From: Acidobacteriota bacterium
Lineage (GTDB): Bacteria > Acidobacteriota > Terriglobia > Terriglobales > Acidobacteriaceae
Assembly: GCA_021811745.1 (NCBI GenBank)
Contig: JAJZNH010000479.1
Span: 1 to 5,575, forward strand
Direction of reading: 5' to 3'
DNA: 5,575 bases
In this document: one piece after another, positions 1-4,948 of the stretch
Position numbering within the stretch: position 1 is the stretch's first letter
Layout: each line of letters begins with the position of its first letter
Translations under genes and position numbers: made by a program
Notes under the pieces: generated by a model
The model's input: only the letters and a program-made list of their open reading frames with translations
What the model was told of the DNA's origin: nothing
The model's database searches: none

Positions 1-2528
1 CCCGGAGGACGGGCGGCTACGATGGTGACATTGCCGGGGCCATCGTCGCGATGAATGAGTGCAACCGCCTGGCCGTCACGGTTGAGGAAGTTACCGGCGG
101 ACACGTTGACCAAGGTCAAATACGCAGGATCGTAATGAAGCTGCAACGGTACAGACGCAATATCCGTACCCCCGCCGAGAACAATCGGAACCTGGAAAGT
201 AGCGCCGATGGCAAGCGGGCCGCGAGGAACGTTGAACTGAAAGCTCATGCCTGCGGTGTGGGCCGTGGCCGGTGCCGGGCGCGCCAGGGGTGCGGCCATA
301 GTGTGCGGCGAACCGGGCAGTGGCTGAGGTGTCGGTACAGGTTGAGCGCGAGTCTGGGTGCGCGGAGGCGAACCGGGCTGCGTTTGCAGAGCGGGCGAGG
401 TCTGAGTCCGCACAGGCGCGTTGGCAGGCGGGCTGAGTGCGGCAGGCTGAGTTGCGGACTGCGGGTTTTGGCCGGTTGGCGCGGTGGCGCGTAGCTGTGA
501 GAGGGCGGTCATGGCGGCAGACCGCACAGTCGCGCCGGGGAGCGTTCCCAATTCAGATTCAGGCTGTGGCCGGGGGCCAGACTCCTGCATGGCAACGGGA
601 CGAACGGCGAGATCGACCGGCGGATGTACAAAGCGGAGATCGATCGATTGCCCCTCACCGGTGTCGATGGCGCGGAAGTTCTGCTGATCCAACTGCTCGG
701 AACGCACGATGTGCGGAACGAGAACAAAGACGATGTCGTCGTCCTGGATCGTGTGGTCCATGGAGCCGAAGAGGTACTTGAGAATGGGAATCGAGCTGAG
801 GCCGGGGAGACCGGTCCAAGTCATTGTCTGCTGGTTGTCCACGATGCCGCCCAGAATGCTGGCCTGGCCGTCGCGGAGGCGGATCACCTGGTCGGCTACG
901 CGGTTGCTGATGATGGGTTCGGTGACACCCTCGATAGTGACATTGCCGCTCTCTGCACTGTCCGTGATTTGTACCTTCAGGGTTACATCGCCGCCGTAGT
1001 GGACAGTAGGCGTCACCACGAGTTTGATGCCCACATCGATGTATTGGAACTGGGTCTGGGCATATCCAATGGCTGCGGCTGCGGTAATACCCGGCGCCGA
1101 ATAGGAGCCGGTGGCGATGGGAATTTTGGAGCCAATGGTGAGTGTTGCCTTCTGCCCATCTGTGGCCCGGATACGCGGGTCCGCGAGAATCTGGGTGGTG
1201 GTATTGTTCAACAGCAGATTCAACTGAGCCGAGCCGATGTTGACCGCAAAATCTGTCGCTTTGAGGTGAGCCAGATTGTAGAGCGTGGGCGAGGCGGTTG
1301 TGGTGCCGGTGGTGGAGTTGGCCGTCGTGGAAGTAGTACTGGAACCGGGCGGCTGTAGAGTGACTCCGATGGACTGCGGCCAGTCGATGCCCAGGGTCCG
1401 CTCCCAGTTTCTGCTCACCTCAAGGACGCCGACATCAACCACTACCTCCGGGCGCGGTTTGTCGAGGTCGTCGATGAGTTTTTGCGCTAGGAGCAGCTCG
1501 TCGGGCGTGCCGCGCATGACGATAGCGTTCTGGCTGGCGACGCCGTAGACTCTGGCGTTGGGCAGGACGTTGCGCAGGGCCGTCTGGATGTCGTTGAGGT
1601 CATTTTGCTGCGAGACATTGGTCAGGTAGAAGGTTTGTACCGCCTGTTCTTCCAACTCCGTGCGCTTCACGCGCGTGTCCTGGGCCACGAAGATGGTGTT
1701 CGGGGTGACGGGACGCCAGAAGGTGTTCGAGATCTGGCCCACGATGCGCAGAGCATCCAGGAGAGAGACGTTGTTAAGGTCGACCTGGATGCGCTTGGAG
1801 TTGTAGTCAGGATCGAAGAGGACGTTGATGCCGGCAGCCTTGCCGATGGCCTGGTAAATCACCTTGGAGTCTTCCGACATGTGCAGACTGAGGGGCTCAT
1901 TGGAGACGGGCTTGAGCTGCACGGGAGCACCCATGGAGTTGATATCAGCCTGTTCGCCGCTCGTTCCGGGCATTCCTGCTCCTGGTGCGGCCGGCGGAGT
2001 TCCCTCCATCTGGCGTATCTTAGCAATCTGCTGTTGGGCCTCCTCATCATCGGGATCGATCTCCGCAGCGTGCAGGAACTCAACGAGAGCGCCCTGGAGG
2101 TTGCCGGCGCGAAGGAGATTACGGCCCTTGGTGAGATGCATGGCAGCGTCGGTAAGGCGAACGCGGTCAATAGCGATTTGATAGCGAAGGTTCGTTGGAT
2201 CCTTCTTATTTGCCTGCAGGAAATCCAGGTAGGCCGTGTCGTAGTCGTGGAGCGCCTCGGCGCGTTGTCCCTGCTTGAACAACTTCTTGGCCGACTGCGC
2301 ACAGAGGCTCGTGGTCGACAAAGCTAGTATGGTCAGGACGGCGAAGGCTGAAATCGTAGCCCGGGCGGCGGATCGGAGCCGGCAGACGGCAGGCTTCGCA
2401 TGGAAGCGGCATGCCGTGCGTTTATGGTCCGGAGAGGCAAGCTCCTGTTTCTCAGGCTTTTGCGGGCTGTTTTGGCTGTTCAAGGGGCTAGTTCCATGCC
2501 CGGAGTTTTTTGACAGACATTGCTTCAT
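1..2528 (-). CDS. Outer-membrane secretin (GspD/PilQ superfamily) with TPR and cohesin-like domains, 3' end missing
   Basis: The reverse strand carries one open frame of 842 complete codons from ATG 2528 to the left edge, with no stop or frameshift. Secretins form the ring-shaped outer-membrane pore of type II secretion and type IV pilus machines. Order of parts: 55-residue polar N-terminus; signal-peptide core about residues 58-75 (FAVLTILALS), likely cut near LCA/QS; TPR-like helices about 80-172; short secretin/TonB N-domain about 210-288; secretin N domain about 297-360; Ser/Thr-rich insert 396-415; secretin core about 430-610, with NTTTQILADPRI, VGIKLVVTPTV and the family signature from GQASILGGIV through LPGLSSIPILKYLFG to VFVLVPHIVR; Pro/Gln/Thr-rich linker about 640-758; then a cohesin-like beta domain from about 762 (FNVPRGPLAIG, LQLHYDPAYLTL) cut by the window edge. 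I recall this TPR-secretin-cohesin order from acidobacterial 'GspD' proteins. GspD and PilQ roles cannot be separated here. ATG 2528 is the only in-frame ATG before the signal peptide, but it has no good Shine-Dalgarno. Confidence 0.93.
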   Translation of the reverse strand, partial: MKQCLSKNSGHGTSPLNSQNSPQKPEKQELASPDHKRTACRFHAKPAVCRLRSAARATISAFAVLTILALSTTSLCAQSAKKLFKQGQRAEALHDYDTAYLDFLQANKKDPTNLRYQIAIDRVRLTDAAMHLTKGRNLLRAGNLQGALVEFLHAAEIDPDDEEAQQQIAKIRQMEGTPPAAPGAGMPGTSGEQADINSMGAPVQLKPVSNEPLSLHMSEDSKVIYQAIGKAAGINVLFDPDYNSKRIQVDLNNVSLLDALRIVGQISNTFWRPVTPNTIFVAQDTRVKRTELEEQAVQTFYLTNVSQQNDLNDIQTALRNVLPNARVYGVASQNAIVMRGTPDELLLAQKLIDDLDKPRPEVVVDVGVLEVSRNWERTLGIDWPQSIGVTLQPPGSSTTSTTANSTTGTTTASPTLYNLAHLKATDFAVNIGSAQLNLLLNNTTTQILADPRIRATDGQKATLTIGSKIPIATGSYSAPGITAAAAIGYAQTQFQYIDVGIKLVVTPTVHYGGDVTLKVQITDSAESGNVTIEGVTEPIISNRVADQVIRLRDGQASILGGIVDNQQTMTWTGLPGLSSIPILKYLFGSMDHTIQDDDIVFVLVPHIVRSEQLDQQNFRAIDTGEGQSIDLRFVHPPVDLAVRPVAMQESGPRPQPESELGTLPGATVRSAAMTALSQLRATAPTGQNPQSATQPAALSPPANAPVRTQTSPALQTQPGSPPRTQTRAQPVPTPQPLPGSPHTMAAPLARPAPATAHTAGMSFQFNVPRGPLAIGATFQVPIVLGGGTDIASVPLQLHYDPAYLTLVNVSAGNFLNRDGQAVALIHRDDGPGNVTIVAARPP

Positions 2529-2529
2529 A

Positions 2530-2553
2530 GCTTTAGCGAGGCCTCGCTAAAGC
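2530..2553. promoter_or_regulatory. Perfect 24-bp palindrome between secretin and smpB
   Basis: Half-site GCTTTAGCGAGG is followed directly by its exact reverse complement, centred between 2541 and 2542. It lies in the 94-bp divergent region, one base from the secretin ATG and 69 bp upstream of the smpB ATG. As DNA it could be an operator for a dimeric regulator of one or both genes. As RNA in the secretin transcript it would fold into a 10-bp stem with a GGCC loop covering the ribosome-binding region. There is no U-tract on either side, so a terminator is unlikely. The structure is seen directly; the role is inferred. Confidence 0.6.
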
Positions 2554-2591
2554 AGGGTGAAAACTGCCGTACAAACGAGATTTCCTGCCAG

Positions 2592-2600
2592 TGCTAGGAT
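2592..2600 (+). promoter_or_regulatory. Candidate extended -10 promoter element for smpB
   Basis: TGCTAGGAT fits an extended -10 element (TG, one base, TAGGAT). It would place transcription start near 2607, about 16 nt before the smpB ATG. No recognisable -35 hexamer lies at 16-18 bp spacing. This is a consensus match only. Confidence 0.3.
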
Positions 2601-2622
2601 GAAGGTCTAAGGAATTATCCCG

Positions 2623-3174
2623 ATGCCTCGCCAATCCAGCCATGTAGTCGTTCCCAAGAACGCAGCGGAAGCGAAGAAGTCGGGCCGTCCCCGCAATCCC
2701 GTGGCCAGCGGCGAGCGGGATGCTGCGCAGAACCGCGCCGCCTCCCATAACCACTTTCTCTTGGAGCGATTTGAGGCCGGGGTAGTTCTGCGCGGGACCG
2801 AGGTGAAGTCGATCCGCGAAGGCAAGGCCAACCTCAAAGACTCCTATGGCCTCATCAAGGACGGAGAGGCGTTTTTGCTCAATATGCATATTGGTCCCTA
2901 CTCCCACGGAAATATCGCCAACCACGACGAAACCCGTACCCGCAAACTGCTCCTGCACGGGGATGAAGTGCGCAAGCTACTCCAAAGGACGCAGGTCAAA
3001 GGCCATACGCTCATACCAACGCGTCTCTACTTCCGCAACGGGAGGGTCAAGTGCGAGCTGGCACTGGCCAAGGGAAAACAGGACTGGGATAAGCGGGAAA
3101 CGGAGCGGCGGCGGGAGGCGGACCGCGAGGCGCGAGCGGCCATGAACGCCAGCAAAGGGAGAAGCAGCTTTTAG
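2623..3174 (+). CDS. smpB: SsrA (tmRNA)-binding protein SmpB
   Basis: Encodes a 183-residue protein. SmpB binds tmRNA and brings it to stalled ribosomes in the cytoplasm for trans-translation, which frees the ribosome and tags the unfinished peptide for proteolysis. Family features in order: NRAASHNHFLLERFEAGVVL (37-56), the GTEVKS block (58-63), REGKANLKDSY (65-75), DGEAFLLN (80-87), DETRTRKLLL (102-111), and the basic C-terminal tail from GKQDWDKRE (151-159) that is disordered until it enters the ribosomal A site and mRNA channel. About 35 polar, basic residues precede the conserved core, so it is longer than the roughly 150-160 residues usual for the family. ATG 2623 is preferred because an AAGGAA Shine-Dalgarno lies at 2609-2614, 8 nt upstream. 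An in-frame GTG at 2701 (157 residues) has none. Divergent from the secretin; no tmRNA gene is seen in the window. Confidence 0.97.
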   Translation: MPRQSSHVVVPKNAAEAKKSGRPRNPVASGERDAAQNRAASHNHFLLERFEAGVVLRGTEVKSIREGKANLKDSYGLIKDGEAFLLNMHIGPYSHGNIANHDETRTRKLLLHGDEVRKLLQRTQVKGHTLIPTRLYFRNGRVKCELALAKGKQDWDKRETERRREADREARAAMNASKGRSSF

Positions 3175-3209
3175 TTGTCAGCCATTGGCTTTTGGTTCTC
3201 AGCCCCTCA

Positions 3210-3250
3210 GCTCTGCATCTGGGATGCAAGCGAGCCCCTCCTCTTTTTCT
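3210..3250 (+). terminator. Candidate intrinsic terminator downstream of smpB
   Basis: A hairpin begins 36 bp after the smpB stop. GCTC (3210-3213) pairs with GAGC (3232-3235), and TGCATC (3214-3219) with GATGCA (3223-3228), around a TGG loop with an AGC bulge on the 3' side. A pyrimidine run with five consecutive T residues follows at 3239-3250. The U-tract starts a few bases after the stem, so it is not a textbook terminator, but position and order fit the end of the smpB transcript. Confidence 0.4.
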
Positions 3251-3296
3251 GAACGGCCCAACGAATGGTATTTCCAGGCCTGGCCTTTGTCGAGTG

Positions 3297-3316
3297 TTGT
3301 GACTCTTGGCTCACAA
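3297..3316. promoter_or_regulatory. Dyad TTGTGA-N8-TCACAA upstream of the VWA gene
   Basis: Exact 6-bp inverted arms at 3297-3302 and 3311-3316, about 80 bp before the VWA start codon. The TTGTGA arm also resembles a -35 hexamer, and TATAGG follows at 3317-3322, but the 14-bp gap is short for a sigma-70 promoter. The half-sites resemble those of CRP-type regulators, but the spacing is 8 rather than 6 within TGTGA/TCACA. An operator role is conjectural. Confidence 0.3.
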
Positions 3317-3340
3317 TATAGGCGTCTGTCAGTTCGCCTC

Positions 3341-3373
3341 GTTCAACGCTCTGAACCTGCCGTCGTCTAAAAT
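3341..3373 (+). promoter_or_regulatory. Candidate VWA-gene promoter region: GTTCA-N6-TGAAC dyad and TAAAAT -10 box
   Basis: A 5-bp inverted repeat, GTTCA (3341-3345) and TGAAC (3352-3356), lies just ahead of TAAAAT (3368-3373), which matches the -10 consensus at five of six positions. Start of transcription would fall near 3380, leaving about a 17-nt leader containing the AGGAG ribosome-binding site. There is no convincing -35 at the usual spacing (TTCAAC is 20 bp away), which would fit an activated promoter but also fits chance. Confidence 0.25.
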
Positions 3374-3396
3374 TCTGAATTGCGCAGGAGAGTCGA

Positions 3397-4587
3397 ATGC
3401 GATCCCCGTATTTCATGTATGTTGTTGCCTCTGTGCTAGCAGTGGTTGGTGTGCCCGCTGCGGCCCAGGGGACAGCTTCCAACCAGTTGGCCACGACCAC
3501 GAAGGCGGCGGATGGAAAGGTAACACTGCCCGTCACAATTCTCGATAAACACGGCAAACTGGTGTCGGGCCTTACGGCCAACGACTTCACGCTAACTGAC
3601 AATGGCCAGGCGCAGACGATCGCGAACCTCACGCAGCAAAGCAACCTGCCCTTCCTGTTGGGTCTGCTGGTGGATACGAGTGGCGGTATGCTTGGCGCCA
3701 TGAGCAGCGAACGCACGGCGGCAGAGAGGTTTGTGGGGCAGATGTTGCCAGCAGAAGCTCAGAATGCGATACAGGGCAGCGAGGCGTTTCTCATCCATTT
3801 TGATCGGGAAGTAGAGCTGCTCCAGGACTTTACAAGCTCAGCCGCGAGGCTGGACCAGCAATTGGAGCAGATGGGGCCAACAGCGGAGGAGCGCAATAAT
3901 CCCCAGGGGCCGGATACGATGAGCAGCGCAGAAGGGCGCGATGGAGGCGGCGGACAGCCGACCTTGCACGGCAGCAGGGTCGGCGACACGACGCTCTATG
4001 ACGCGATTTATTTGGCCTGCAACCAACTCATGCAGCCAAAACACGGACGCAAGGCACTGGTGGTCTTTTCGGGCGGTGTAGATCAAGGCAGCATTGAGAC
4101 GCTGAACGAAGCCATCGATGCGGCTCAGCGGGCAAACGTCTCTATCTACACACTCTACTTCCGGGGCAATGAGGAGCACAACCGGAACAACTTTCCAGGG
4201 ATGGGGCCGCGCGGAGGTATGGGCTATCCAGGTGGCAATCCAGGCGGCTATCCAGGCGGCTATCCCGGTGGTTACCCAGGACGTTATCCGGGTGGGGCAC
4301 CGTCCGGAGGAGGAGGCCACGCGCTGGCGAATGGTAGGCAGATCATGGAGCAGCTCTCCAGGCGTACGGGTGGCGTGTACTTCGTGGTCCGGAGGCCGGA
4401 AGATCTGGAAGGTGTTTATAACCTCGTTGCCGAAGCGCTACATGGGCAGTACTTGCTGACCTATACACCTAATCCGCCTGATAAAGACGGCGGCTGGCAC
4501 AACGTCGCGCTCAAGCCAAAGAAGAACGACCTGAAGGTGATCATCCCCGAATCGTATTACGATCCGGGCAATGAAAAGCAACAATAG
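3397..4587 (+). CDS. Secreted VWA-domain protein (VWFA-related acidobacterial family)
   Basis: Encodes 396 residues. ATG 3397 has a good AGGAG Shine-Dalgarno at 3386-3390 (6-nt gap). A Sec signal peptide covers about 1-23 (hydrophobic VVASVLAVVGV, cleavage after AAA before QG), so the protein acts outside the cytoplasm. Residues about 41-78 form the short beta segment typical of this family before the VWA fold (VTLPVTILDKHGKLVSGLTA, DFTLTDNG). The VWA domain follows: strand FLLGLLVDTSGGM (86-98), DTTLYDAIYLA (197-207), ALVVFSGGVDQGS (220-232), NVSIYTLYF (247-255), then RRTGGVYFVV (322-331) and a C-terminal strand region ending near YYDP. VWA domains usually bind protein partners through a metal ion. 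Here the MIDAS reads DTSGG, not DxSxS, and the later TDG-like motif is SGG, so metal binding may be weak or lost. A Gly/Pro/Tyr repeat (277-304) and a Gly/Glu/Asp-rich loop (about 158-195) are inserted. Its partner and process are unknown. The next gene is 361 bp away. Confidence 0.9.
   Translation: MRSPYFMYVVASVLAVVGVPAAAQGTASNQLATTTKAADGKVTLPVTILDKHGKLVSGLTANDFTLTDNGQAQTIANLTQQSNLPFLLGLLVDTSGGMLGAMSSERTAAERFVGQMLPAEAQNAIQGSEAFLIHFDREVELLQDFTSSAARLDQQLEQMGPTAEERNNPQGPDTMSSAEGRDGGGGQPTLHGSRVGDTTLYDAIYLACNQLMQPKHGRKALVVFSGGVDQGSIETLNEAIDAAQRANVSIYTLYFRGNEEHNRNNFPGMGPRGGMGYPGGNPGGYPGGYPGGYPGRYPGGAPSGGGGHALANGRQIMEQLSRRTGGVYFVVRRPEDLEGVYNLVAEALHGQYLLTYTPNPPDKDGGWHNVALKPKKNDLKVIIPESYYDPGNEKQQ
4225..4308 (+). 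repeat. In-frame 12-bp tandem repeat encoding Tyr-Pro-Gly-Gly units in the VWA protein
   Basis: Six consecutive 12-bp units (4225-4296) encode YPGG, NPGG, YPGG, YPGG, YPGR and YPGG. A degraded seventh (4297-4308) encodes APSG. Unit length is constant, and variation is mostly at third positions (CCA/CCC/CCG, GGC/GGT/GGA). The block sits between the strand VSIYTLYF and the helix starting near GRQIMEQL, that is, in a surface loop of the VWA fold. Copy number could vary without breaking the frame. Confidence 0.9.
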
Positions 4588-4650
4588 AACCGGGTCGCGA
4601 GGGAGAAGAGCCGGGCGTACGAATCGGCTAGAGAGCCAGCCACGTTGTGA

Positions 4651-4680
4651 AGCCGACGCCCTCAGCAGGAGGGCTTCCGG
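4651..4680 (+). terminator. Hairpin downstream of the VWA gene, possible terminator
   Basis: A two-part stem lies 63 bp after the VWA stop. GCCG (4651-4654) pairs with CGGC (4677-4680), and GCCCTC (4657-4662) pairs with GAGGGC (4668-4673), around an AGCAG loop, with an AC/TTC internal loop. It is the strongest structure close after the gene, but no T-run follows. It could be a weak or Rho-assisted terminator or a 3'-end stabiliser. Confidence 0.3.
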
Positions 4681-4766
4681 CAGTTCTCGATATTGGGCAG
4701 GATCTTCGGAGCCAATTCTGCCTCCGGCAGCTGGAGAGGTCACAGAGCGCAAGTGCTGCCGTGGAT

Positions 4767-4794
4767 TTGTGAGAATACCGCTCGCCACTATACT
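4767..4794 (+). promoter_or_regulatory. Candidate distal merR promoter
   Basis: TTGTGA (4767-4772, four of six matches to the -35 consensus) and TATACT (4789-4794, five of six to the -10) are separated by 16 bp. Transcription would begin near 4801, giving a leader of about 148 nt before ATG 4949. The inverted repeat CCGCTC (4778-4783) / GAGCGG (4800-4805) flanks the -10 box, so a bound protein could block or reshape this promoter. Evidence is motif and spacing only. Confidence 0.4.
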
Positions 4795-4889
4795 ACTCTG
4801 AGCGGAGCAAAGCTGGTGCACGAACGCGCCTCCTAACCAGGCTGGTGCGGGGTTGCGATTTCGTTTCACAGAATGTTCAAGATTTGTCC

Positions 4890-4895
4890 TATACT
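4890..4895 (+). promoter_or_regulatory. Candidate proximal -10 box (TATACT) for merR
   Basis: A second TATACT copy, 95 bp after the first. The best -35 nearby is TTCACA (4865-4870) with a long 19-bp spacer, the kind of spacing seen in promoters controlled by MerR proteins, though here it may be coincidence. Start of transcription would fall near 4901-4903, at the foot of the following hairpin. It would leave about a 47-nt leader and exclude a start codon at 4853. Confidence 0.35.
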
Positions 4896-4925
4896 GCCTG
4901 CAACGCGAGGATTGCGTTGCGGGTG
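4895..4925 (+). promoter_or_regulatory. Strong inverted repeat / hairpin in the merR leader
   Basis: GCAACGC (4900-4906) and GCGTTGC (4914-4920) are exact inverted arms around the 7-nt loop GAGGATT. In RNA the stem extends outward to about 12 pairs (4895-4906 with 4914-4925), including a few G-U pairs. It directly follows the TATACT box at 4890-4895. It may be a DNA operator, possibly for autoregulation by MerR, or a 5'-leader RNA structure. No T-run follows, so it is not an evident terminator. Confidence 0.5.
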
Positions 4926-4948
4926 CGGCATCCTTGCCTGGCTTTGCT

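Larger units (their letters stand above)
4588..4948. other. Intergenic region between the VWA gene and merR
   Basis: These 361 bp hold no reading frame with protein-like composition and no tRNA cloverleaf or recognised riboswitch. They contain the hairpin at 4651-4680, a promoter-like pair at 4767-4794 whose -10 is bracketed by an inverted repeat (4778-4805), an 8-bp direct repeat GCTGGTGC at 4812-4819 and 4841-4848, a second TATACT box at 4890-4895, and a strong hairpin at 4895-4925. The right half reads as a regulatory leader for merR. Confidence 0.55.

Noticed and set aside
624..1358. Plus-strand open frame of 244 codons
   Set aside because: It lies entirely opposite the secretin core, whose minus-strand frame gives recognisable family motifs. 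The plus-strand product has no coherent domain and is a shadow.
1605..2327. Plus-strand open frame of 240 codons
   Set aside because: Opposite the TPR and N-domains of the secretin. It mirrors the codon bias of the real gene and has no Shine-Dalgarno or known motif.
2530..2553. Bidirectional intrinsic terminator
   Set aside because: The palindrome lies between divergent genes, where no transcript ends are expected, and neither flank has a T-run.
2533..2958. Minus-strand frame of 141 codons overlapping smpB
   Set aside because: Antisense to the conserved SmpB core and spanning the palindrome. No independent support.
3298..3315. Canonical CRP/FNR operator
   Set aside because: Half-sites TGTGA and TCACA are present but 8 bp apart instead of the 6 of the CRP consensus, so I list it only as an unassigned dyad.
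4225..4308. CRISPR array
   Set aside because: The 12-bp units are contiguous, in frame and lack spacers. They encode a protein repeat.
3838..4320. Minus-strand frame of 160 codons with Trp-Ile-Ala repeats
   Set aside because: The apparent repeat is the complement of the YPGG-coding tandem repeat in the VWA gene. It is not a membrane protein of its own.
4571..4801. Small plus-strand frame overlapping the end of the VWA gene
   Set aside because: Its 76-residue product is Arg/Ser/Gly-rich with no hydrophobic core or domain, and it runs through the 4651-4680 hairpin and the distal merR promoter.
4840..4925. tRNA gene or other small structured RNA gene
   Set aside because: I looked for a T-arm with GTTCRANYC and an acceptor stem and found neither. 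The only structure is the single hairpin at 4895-4925.
4853..4948. Upstream ATG as the merR start
   Set aside because: The extra 32 residues overlap a TATACT box and a strong hairpin and do not resemble MerR N-termini. The conserved domain begins about 20 residues after ATG 4949.
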